Shown: positions 1 to 5,092 of the stretch, piece after piece
How the letters are laid out: each line of letters starts with the position of its first letter
Numbering within the stretch: the stretch's first letter is position 1
Position numbers and translations under genes: made by a program
The notes under the pieces: generated by a model
Databases searched by the model: none
What the model saw: only the letters and a program-made list of their open reading frames with translations
Told to the model about the DNA's origin: nothing
Origin: Alphaproteobacteria bacterium MarineAlpha10_Bin3
Lineage (GTDB): Bacteria > Pseudomonadota > Alphaproteobacteria > UBA8366 > GCA-2717185
Direction of reading: 5' to 3'
NCBI GenBank assembly: GCA_002937525.1
Contig: PTKA01000070.1
Span: forward strand, 1 to 6,886
DNA: 6,886 nt

Positions 1-1
1 C

Positions 2-1216
2 TGGCTGTTCATCGGCCATGAGAGCCAGATACCCAATCCGGGCGATTTCTTTGTTTCCAGGATGGGCGCGGAATCGGTAATTCTGTGCCGCGACAGACAA
101 AAGAAAATTCACGTTCTGCTGAATTCCTGCCGCCATCGCGGCATGAAAGTGTGCCTTTACGACACCGGCAACACGGTCAACTTCACCTGCTCCTATCACG
201 CGTGGAGCTATGCGACCGACGGCGCCCTGGTCGGCGTGCCGATGGAAAAAGCGCTGTATGAAGGCATGGACAAGTCGCAATGGTCGCTGATCGAGGTCGC
301 CCAGATGGCCAATTACAAGGGCACGATCTGGGCGACCTGGGACCGCGACGCGCCGCCGTTTCTTGGTTATCTGGGCGACGTCAGGGAACATCTCGATCTG
401 GTTCTCGATTGCCGCGATGGCCGCGAGGGCGGTTCCGAGCTGTTCGGCGGGGTGCAGAAATGGATCATCCCCTCGAACTGGAAACTGTCGGCGGAGAATT
501 TCTGCGGCGACACCTATCACAATCCGAGCCACCAGTCGGTCGACATGGTGGGGCTGGGTGCCAGCGCTGCCAAGGGGGTCAAGGGCCGGCACGATAACGA
601 GCTGGCCGACGCGCAACATCTATGGATCAGCTATCCCGGCGGACATGGCATTCACAGCGCCATGAAGCCGGCCGATTCACCCTATATTCCGTCCTTCGGC
701 GACCAGAATATCATCGAGGATTATTTCCGCCATTGCCACCAAGAGCGGCTCGCGCGGCTTGGCGAAAAAGCGCGAATGCGGCCCTTTGTCGGCACGATTT
801 TCCCCAACACGTCGTTCAACGGGCGGATTCCACGCTCGTTCAGCGTCTGGCATCCGCACGGCCCGACAACGACCGAGGTCTGGCGCTTCTATCTGGTCGA
901 CAAGGATGCGCCGGCAGAGGTCAAGACCTTTCTGCGGCGCTATTACATGCGTTATTCCGGACCGGCCGGCATGACCGAACAGGACGACATGGAGAACTGG
1001 AACTATGCGACCAATGGCGCCATGGGCACGATCGCCAAACGCTATCCCTTCAACTACCAGCAATCGATGAACAAGGCGCACCGCGGCGACCCGGTGCCGG
1101 GCCTGGTCAGCACCCAGGTCACCGAGGAAAATGCGCGCGGCTTCTATCGCGGCTGGTCGCGCTACATGATGGACCGGAACTGGCCGCAGATTTACGCCGC
1201 GGAGGACCGGGCGTGA
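2..1216 (+). CDS. Rieske non-heme iron ring-hydroxylating dioxygenase, alpha (large) subunit, 5'-truncated by window edge
   Basis: Catalytic subunit of an aromatic ring-hydroxylating oxygenase, which inserts O2 into an aromatic ring using electrons from a ferredoxin/reductase. The reading frame is open from base 2, so the first ATG at 62 is internal: residues before it (WLFIGHESQIPNPGDFF) are typical of the family. 404 residues are visible, and roughly 30-50 N-terminal ones are probably missing. Visible residues 43-66 hold the [2Fe-2S] Rieske motif C43-x-H45-x17-C63-x2-H66. The mononuclear iron site follows at about 159-177: NWKLSAENF, then D170, Y172, H173 and H177, with the carboxylate ligand in EQDD (326-329). 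D170 matches the aspartate that bridges Rieske and iron centres in naphthalene dioxygenase. Two variants stand out: the histidines are spaced H-x3-H rather than H-x4-H, and YHAW replaces the usual YHGW. Its stop overlaps the start of the beta-subunit gene. The substrate cannot be read from the sequence. Confidence 0.95.
   Translation, partial: WLFIGHESQIPNPGDFFVSRMGAESVILCRDRQKKIHVLLNSCRHRGMKVCLYDTGNTVNFTCSYHAWSYATDGALVGVPMEKALYEGMDKSQWSLIEVAQMANYKGTIWATWDRDAPPFLGYLGDVREHLDLVLDCRDGREGGSELFGGVQKWIIPSNWKLSAENFCGDTYHNPSHQSVDMVGLGASAAKGVKGRHDNELADAQHLWISYPGGHGIHSAMKPADSPYIPSFGDQNIIEDYFRHCHQERLARLGEKARMRPFVGTIFPNTSFNGRIPRSFSVWHPHGPTTTEVWRFYLVDKDAPAEVKTFLRRYYMRYSGPAGMTEQDDMENWNYATNGAMGTIAKRYPFNYQQSMNKAHRGDPVPGLVSTQVTEENARGFYRGWSRYMMDRNWPQIYAAEDRA
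1201..1205 (+). promoter_or_regulatory. Ribosome binding site GGAGG for the GTG-started beta subunit
   Basis: GGAGG lies inside the last codons of the alpha-subunit gene, 7 nt before the GTG at 1213. It supports choosing this non-ATG start, which forms a GTGA overlap with the upstream stop and suggests translational coupling of the two subunits. Confidence 0.75.
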
Positions 1217-1755
1217 ACGGGCGCGGTCTGCCCTATTTCGAGTTGAAGCATCAGGCCGAGGAATTTCTCTATGAGGAAGCCGAGCTTCTGGACCAGCGCC
1301 GGTTCGACGAGTGGCTGGAACTGTTTACCGACGATTTGGTCTATTTCATGCCGATCCGCCGCAACGTGAAATTCGGCGAACATGCGGCGCACGAAAATAC
1401 CCGCGAAGGCGAGGACATAAGCTGGTTCGAAGAAGACAAGGCGACCTTGTCCAAACGCGTCGCGCAGATCAACACCGGCGTTCACTGGGCCGAGGAACCC
1501 TTGTCCCGGGTCTGCCACATGGTCAGCAATGTCCAGCTCGTCGAGATCCGCCCAGCGGTCGAGGATGCGCGCGAAATTGTCGTGCGCAGCCGGTTTCTGA
1601 TCTATCAGAACCGGGTCGAATACGAATCCTATTTCTTCGTCGGCAAACGAACCGATCTGCTGCGACGCGAAAATGGCCGCTGGAAAAACGCGCGGCGGGA
1701 AATTATTCTTGACCAGAACGTATTGCTGGCCAAGAACCTGACGGTATTCTTCTAG
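1213..1755 (+). CDS. Ring-hydroxylating dioxygenase beta (small) subunit
   Basis: Small, non-catalytic subunit that packs with the Rieske alpha subunit, usually as an alpha3beta3 hexamer, and adopts an NTF2/SnoaL-like fold. The product is 180 residues, normal for the family. Recognisable blocks are FLYEEAELLDQRRFDEWLEL followed by the LFTDDLVYFMP(I)R region near residues 18-50, WFEEDKATLSKRV (about 75-87), WAEEPLSRVCHMVSNV (about 95-110), and the characteristic C-terminus DQNVLLAKNLTVFF. The start is GTG, chosen because GGAGG sits 7 nt upstream and the start overlaps the alpha-subunit stop (GTGA). The frame stays open upstream of 1213, but that part is antiparalogous nonsense lying over the alpha-subunit gene. 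Identity is secure; the substrate class is not. Confidence 0.95.
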   Translation: MNGRGLPYFELKHQAEEFLYEEAELLDQRRFDEWLELFTDDLVYFMPIRRNVKFGEHAAHENTREGEDISWFEEDKATLSKRVAQINTGVHWAEEPLSRVCHMVSNVQLVEIRPAVEDAREIVVRSRFLIYQNRVEYESYFFVGKRTDLLRRENGRWKNARREIILDQNVLLAKNLTVFF

Positions 1756-1757
1756 CC

Positions 1758-1763
1758 GGGGAG
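1758..1763 (+). promoter_or_regulatory. Ribosome binding site GGGGAG of pcaH
   Basis: A purine-rich GGGGAG lies 7 nt before the ATG at 1771, in the 15-nt gap after the dioxygenase beta-subunit stop. It supports that start and continued translation along one operon mRNA. Confidence 0.7.
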
Positions 1764-1770
1764 ATTCTCC

Positions 1771-2481
1771 ATGACGCTCGAACACAACTACAAACCACGC
1801 GACTGGAAGGTGCATCCGCCCGTAACCGACGCGGAACGGGACGCCGGCAACCCGCGCAAGCCGCGCCAACCGATGGTTCCGCTTTCCCACACCCTGTCCG
1901 AAATCACCGGGCCGGTCTATGGCCACGGCGCGCTGGCGAGCGGCGATGACGATCTGACCCGCAACGCGGTGCGCAACGGCGAGCCGCTGGGCGAACGCAT
2001 AATTGTTTCCGGCCGGGTTCTGGACGAGGACGGCCGCCCGTTGCCGGACGCCTTGATCGAAATCTGGCAGGCCAACGCAGCCGGACGCTATGCGCATGAC
2101 GGTGACGGGCACGATGCGCCGATCGACCCGAATTTCATGGGAACAGGGCGCTGCGTGACCGACAAGGACGGCCGCTATCGCTTCACGACAATTCGTCCAG
2201 GCAGTTACCCGCTGCCGTTTGGCGACAATCTGTGGCGGCCGGCGCATATCCATTATTCGCTGTTTGGCCCCAGTTTCGTGTCGCGGCTGATTACGCAATC
2301 GTATTTTCCGGGCGACCCGTTGCTGGAATTCGACGCCATGTACAACAGTATTCCCGACCAGGGCGCGCGCGACCGCCTGATCGCCACCTTCGACCGCCAT
2401 GCCGGGACGCCCGGCTTTGCGCTTGGCTACGTCTTCGATATCGTGCTGCGGGGCCGCAACGCGACTCCGCTTGAAAGTTAA
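1771..2481 (+). CDS. pcaH: Protocatechuate 3,4-dioxygenase-type intradiol dioxygenase, beta subunit (iron-binding)
   Basis: Catalytic Fe(III) subunit of an intradiol ring-cleavage dioxygenase. The canonical enzyme converts protocatechuate plus O2 to beta-carboxy-cis,cis-muconate in the cytoplasm. The 236-residue product matches the family length (238-239 in Pseudomonas putida). All four iron ligands can be placed: Y107 (in AGRYAH), Y146 (in PGSYP), and H159 and H161 (in WRPAHIHYS). R156, which balances active-site charge, and Q176 (in LITQSYF) are also kept. Set against the P. putida sequence as I recall it, three pocket positions differ: beta-Tyr24 is R23, Trp149 is L148 and Ile191 is M190. 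So iron chemistry looks intact while substrate recognition may be altered. It sits 15 nt after the Rieske beta subunit and 3 nt before pcaG, so cotranscription is very likely. The symbol reflects family membership; another catechol-type substrate is possible. Confidence 0.93.
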   Translation: MTLEHNYKPRDWKVHPPVTDAERDAGNPRKPRQPMVPLSHTLSEITGPVYGHGALASGDDDLTRNAVRNGEPLGERIIVSGRVLDEDGRPLPDALIEIWQANAAGRYAHDGDGHDAPIDPNFMGTGRCVTDKDGRYRFTTIRPGSYPLPFGDNLWRPAHIHYSLFGPSFVSRLITQSYFPGDPLLEFDAMYNSIPDQGARDRLIATFDRHAGTPGFALGYVFDIVLRGRNATPLES

Positions 2482-2484
2482 CCC

Positions 2485-3081
2485 ATGACCAAACAGACCG
2501 CATCGCAGACCATCGGCCCGTTTTTTCATCACATCTTGATCCCGCGCGAGTACGGCCAGCCGGATTTTCCGGGCGCCACGATGGTGACGCCGCAAACGGC
2601 GGGCGAACATATTCGCATCCAGGGCCGGATTTGCGATGGCGACGGCCAGCCGGTCGACCCGGCATTGATCGAAATCTGGCAGGCCGACGCCAATGGCCGC
2701 TACGCACATTCCGCCGACACCCGCGCGGAAATCGAACAAGACAAGAATTTCACCGGATTCGGCCGCGCCGTCACCGATGCCGAGGGGCGCTTTGTGTTCG
2801 ATACGGTGAAGCCGGGCGCGGTGCCGGACCCCGGCAACGCCTTGCAGGCGCCGCATATCAATGTGACCATCTTCGCGCGCGGCATGGATGTCCACCTGTT
2901 CACGCGGCTGTATTTCACCGACGAGAACGAAGCCAACGCCATCGACCCGGTGCTGAACTCGGTGGCGCAAACGCGCCGGCCGACCTTACTCGCGACCCGC
3001 TCAGAGGACGGCGGCCGCATCACCTATGCTTTTGAGATCACGATGCACGGTGAGAACGAAACGGTATTCTTCGACGCCTAA
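2485..3081 (+). CDS. pcaG: Protocatechuate 3,4-dioxygenase-type intradiol dioxygenase, alpha subunit
   Basis: Non-iron-binding partner of PcaH; in the known enzyme alpha and beta form a protomer and the active site lies between them. The product has 198 residues, close to the usual 200. N-terminal SQTIGPFFHH corresponds to SQTAGPYVH in P. putida, so the alpha Tyr16 that reaches into the active site appears as F13. The core LIEIWQADANGRYAH (61-75) resembles PcaH, but the second tyrosine ligand is missing (VKPGAVPD) and the histidine pair is reduced to APHINV, as expected for alpha. FARGMDVHLFTRLYF (130-144), including R132, and the C-terminal GENETVFFDA are classic PcaG. Translation starts at ATG 2485, three bases after the pcaH stop, with only a weak GAAAG (2473-2477) ahead, so coupling to pcaH is likely. 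Its stop interlocks with the stop of the oppositely oriented transporter gene. Confidence 0.93.
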   Translation: MTKQTASQTIGPFFHHILIPREYGQPDFPGATMVTPQTAGEHIRIQGRICDGDGQPVDPALIEIWQADANGRYAHSADTRAEIEQDKNFTGFGRAVTDAEGRFVFDTVKPGAVPDPGNALQAPHINVTIFARGMDVHLFTRLYFTDENEANAIDPVLNSVAQTRRPTLLATRSEDGGRITYAFEITMHGENETVFFDA

Positions 3082-3833
3082 AACACACCCTTGTAGATAA
3101 GATTGACGCCCAGCACGAGTAGCAGGCTGAACACGATTTTGCGGAACAAGTCCTGCGACAGCCGCGCGCGCAACTGGTGCCCCGCCGCCATGCCAAGCAA
3201 GGTCGGGACCAGCGCCAGGGTTGAAATCGTCACCGACCGGCCATCCAGCGCGCCCTGATAGTAAAGCGCGCCCGCCCAGGCGACCGTGCCGATCAGCAGC
3301 GACAGACCGACCGCCTGCACGAAGCGGTCTTTCTCCAACCCCAGCGCCTGTAGATAGATGACGATTGGCAGCAGCAGCGACCCGGTGGTGCCGGTCAGCA
3401 GACCGGCTGCCAGTCCGATTCCCGGCGCCATGACGCCTTCGCGGCCGCGCGGCAGCCGTGGCCGGAACCCCGTCAGGTTCATGATCGCATAGAACGCAAC
3501 CACGCTGCCCAGCAGCGCCGCCAGGATCGTCGGATCGATGTGGAACAGGATCATGGTCCCCAGCCAGACACCGACGCACGCCGTGGCGTTGAGCAGCCAG
3601 AACCGGCGCAGCAACGCAGGCAATTCGCCACCGCGCGTCACCTGCCAGATATTCGCCACCAGCGACGGTACGATCAGCAGCGGCACCGCATCGCGCAAGC
3701 CAAGCGCCAGGCCCAATATGGCGATCGATGTCGTCGGCAAGCCGACGCCCAGCGCGCCCTTTATCGTGCCGGCAAACAGAAAGGCGACGGCGACAATGGC
3801 GATAAAACAGGCATCCGTTGCCACGGCGTTCAA
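3078..3833 (-). CDS. TauE/SafE (TSUP) family membrane transporter, putative sulfite/organosulfur exporter
   Basis: Inner-membrane protein of 251 residues, normal for the TSUP (DUF81) family, with about eight hydrophobic segments. The internal duplication typical of the family is visible: the N-terminal half carries GTIKGALGVGLPT (22-34) and the C-terminal half GLLTGTTGSLLLP (144-156). PSLVANIWQ (56-64) matches the conserved block after the second helix. Some members export sulfite or sulfoacetate or handle other organic anions, and many are uncharacterised, so the cargo is inferred only. The start is TTG at 3833, which overlaps the stop of the upstream monooxygenase gene as TTGA. No good Shine-Dalgarno sits at normal distance (AAGGA is about 15 nt away), so translation probably depends on coupling. 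A GTG three codons later (3824) is an alternative start. Coexpression with the flavin monooxygenase suggests that it moves that enzyme's substrate or product. Confidence 0.88.
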   Translation of the reverse strand: MNAVATDACFIAIVAVAFLFAGTIKGALGVGLPTTSIAILGLALGLRDAVPLLIVPSLVANIWQVTRGGELPALLRRFWLLNATACVGVWLGTMILFHIDPTILAALLGSVVAFYAIMNLTGFRPRLPRGREGVMAPGIGLAAGLLTGTTGSLLLPIVIYLQALGLEKDRFVQAVGLSLLIGTVAWAGALYYQGALDGRSVTISTLALVPTLLGMAAGHQLRARLSQDLFRKIVFSLLLVLGVNLIYKGVF

Positions 3834-5026
3834 TCCGCCGCGTCGTTTTCCTTGCGCTTCTGGTAGGTATCGATCTCGGTCTGTACCGCCTGCGCCGCCT
3901 GGCCGACAAAGACGTCGCGATTGGCGTGGCTGTAGTCATAGCTGAAATCGCGCTGACGGTTGCTGCCCTGGAAATGCGGGAAGACGTAGCGTGAAATTAG
4001 TTCGTAATTGCGTTTGGTCGCGTCGAAATCGGCCCAGTTATGGGCCAGTTGCATCAACGCACCGAAACCGCCAGCACCGTCCAGCAAGGTTTCGATATAG
4101 TCGATCGCATCGTCCGGCGTGCCGATCACCGCCATCTTGTTTTCGGTCAAAAACTCATAAGGGTTATCGATGCCCGGCGGCACGATAGGGAAGGTGGCGA
4201 TTTCGCGGAAATATCTGGCCCAGTTTTCCAGCCCGAATTCGACGTTGTCGCGCGCCTTCTGCCGCGTCTCGGCGATATGCATCAAGGTGACGAGCCGCCA
4301 TTTTTCGCGCTTCACGGTATGTCCGTTTTCGGCCGCGGCTTCTTCGCACATACGCCAGTTATCGGCATGCTTGGCCAGCGCCTCGTCATTGGTACCGCCG
4401 ATCGACAGCATGCCAATGCCGTGCTTGCCCGCCGCCAGCGCGCCCGAGGGCGAGCGCGCGCAGGCCACCGCCATTTCGGTGCGCGGTTGCTGGAAGGGTG
4501 GGATTTGCAGATGCGCGTCGCGCAGGTCGAACCAGTCGGTCTTCATGGTGACGGTCTCGCCGTCGAGCAGGCGAACCAGCACGTCGAGCGATTCATTCAT
4601 CATCCGGCGCTGCGCCGCCGGGTCGATGCCCATGCGAAACGCATCCCCGACCAGCGCGCCGGGGCCGACCCCGAGCATCACCCGGCCCCGCGTCATGTGG
4701 TCGAGCTGGGTAATGCGGCCGGCCACGGTCAGCGGATTGTGATACGGCAGCGAGACGACCCCGGTGCCGAGCCGAATATGGCGCGTTCGTTCCGCCGCCG
4801 CGGCAATGAAAATTTCCGGGCAGGCGATGATCTCGAACCCGCCGGAATGATGTTCGCCGATCCAGGCTTCGTCATAGCCAAGCGCGTCGATATGTTCCAG
4901 CAGCGCCATGTCGCGGGCCATCGCCTGGGTCAGGTTCTCGTTCATGGCGTGGAACGGGGCCAGAAAGATGCCGAATTTCAAATAGTTGTTGGGAATCAGC
5001 GAAAGCGTGGAGGCGGCATCGGTCAT
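3830..5026 (-). CDS. LLM-class (luciferase-like) flavin-dependent monooxygenase
   Basis: Cytoplasmic TIM-barrel enzyme of 398 residues that uses reduced flavin, supplied by a separate reductase, and O2 to oxygenate a small molecule. Family landmarks are LKFGIFLAPFH (16-26), YDEAWIGEHH (51-60) with the E-H-H signature, RLGTGVVSLPYHNPLTVA (85-102) with the cis-peptide strand region, and LDHMTRGRVMLGVGPG (108-123). IGTPDDAIDYI (301-311) is the usual C-terminal helix start. The overall look is closest to limonene-1,2-monooxygenase-like members; desulfonating (SsuD) and aminopolycarboxylate (NtaA/EmoA) enzymes belong to the same superfamily, and the substrate cannot be assigned. The ATG at 5026 is preceded by AAGGAA at 6-nt spacing. 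A charged tail (QKRKENDAAD) ends in the 4-nt overlap with the transporter gene. A promoter candidate lies about 40 bp upstream. Confidence 0.92.
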   Translation of the reverse strand: MTDAASTLSLIPNNYLKFGIFLAPFHAMNENLTQAMARDMALLEHIDALGYDEAWIGEHHSGGFEIIACPEIFIAAAAERTRHIRLGTGVVSLPYHNPLTVAGRITQLDHMTRGRVMLGVGPGALVGDAFRMGIDPAAQRRMMNESLDVLVRLLDGETVTMKTDWFDLRDAHLQIPPFQQPRTEMAVACARSPSGALAAGKHGIGMLSIGGTNDEALAKHADNWRMCEEAAAENGHTVKREKWRLVTLMHIAETRQKARDNVEFGLENWARYFREIATFPIVPPGIDNPYEFLTENKMAVIGTPDDAIDYIETLLDGAGGFGALMQLAHNWADFDATKRNYELISRYVFPHFQGSNRQRDFSYDYSHANRDVFVGQAAQAVQTEIDTYQKRKENDAAD

Positions 5027-5048
5027 AAATCATTCCTTGGCGTATGAT
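5020..5048 (+). promoter_or_regulatory. Weak sigma70-like promoter candidate for the NHL/PAL-like gene
   Basis: TATGAT (5043-5048) differs from the -10 consensus at one base; 17 bp upstream is CGGTCA (5020-5025), only 3 of 6 matches to the -35 box. The predicted start near 5055 leaves about 30 nt to the ATG at 5086. The poor -35 suggests an activator-dependent or weak promoter, if it is real. Confidence 0.3.
5033..5038 (-). promoter_or_regulatory. Ribosome binding site AAGGAA of the LLM monooxygenase gene
   Basis: Read on the minus strand, AAGGAA lies 6 nt before the ATG at 5026-5024, which supports that start. Confidence 0.7.
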
Positions 5049-5063
5049 AGTGTCGTCCAACGC

Positions 5064-5092
5064 ATTGTATCGGGGAAGAACGCCTATGTCAG
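5064..5092 (-). promoter_or_regulatory. Sigma70-like promoter candidate for the LLM monooxygenase-transporter unit
   Basis: On the minus strand CTGACA (5092-5087, 5 of 6 matches to TTGACA) is followed after exactly 17 bp by TACAAT (5069-5064, 5 of 6 to TATAAT). Transcription would begin near 5057 and give a leader of about 30 nt. The -35 box overlaps the first codons of the divergent lyase-like gene. Motif match only; no experimental support. Confidence 0.5.
5072..5078 (+). promoter_or_regulatory. Ribosome binding site GGGGAAG deciding the start of the NHL/PAL-like gene
   Basis: GGGGAAG precedes the ATG at 5086 by 7 nt. The earlier in-frame ATG at 5044 has no such site and falls within the -10 candidate, so 5086 is preferred. 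Confidence 0.6.

Noticed and set aside
622..1212. In-frame upstream extension of the dioxygenase beta subunit starting at an ATG at 622
   Set aside because: The translated extension is low-complexity and unlike any beta subunit; the GTG at 1213 with GGAGG and the GTGA overlap is the natural start.
1192..2970. A 592-codon open frame on the minus strand opposite the Rieske beta, pcaH and pcaG genes
   Set aside because: It lies antisense to well-recognised proteins, its translation is arginine/histidine/valine-rich without a recognisable domain, and such long antisense frames arise from third-position GC bias.
1741..3072. A repeated 12-mer ACGGTATTCTTC at 1741 and 3061, near the ends of the beta subunit and pcaG genes
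   Set aside because: Both copies encode the conserved C-terminal TVFF of two unrelated families; coincidence is the simplest explanation.
3001..3939. A 312-codon minus-strand frame overlapping the transporter gene
   Set aside because: It is a shifted frame of the transporter region; the 3833-3078 frame has the hydrophobic segments and duplicated TSUP motifs.
4040..5047. A 335-codon plus-strand frame opposite the LLM monooxygenase
   Set aside because: It mirrors the monooxygenase gene codon for codon, has no recognisable motif, and overlaps a secure gene along its whole length.
5037..5060. TTGG/CCAA inverted repeat in the divergent promoter region as an operator
   Set aside because: Arms of only four bases with a long spacer are expected by chance.
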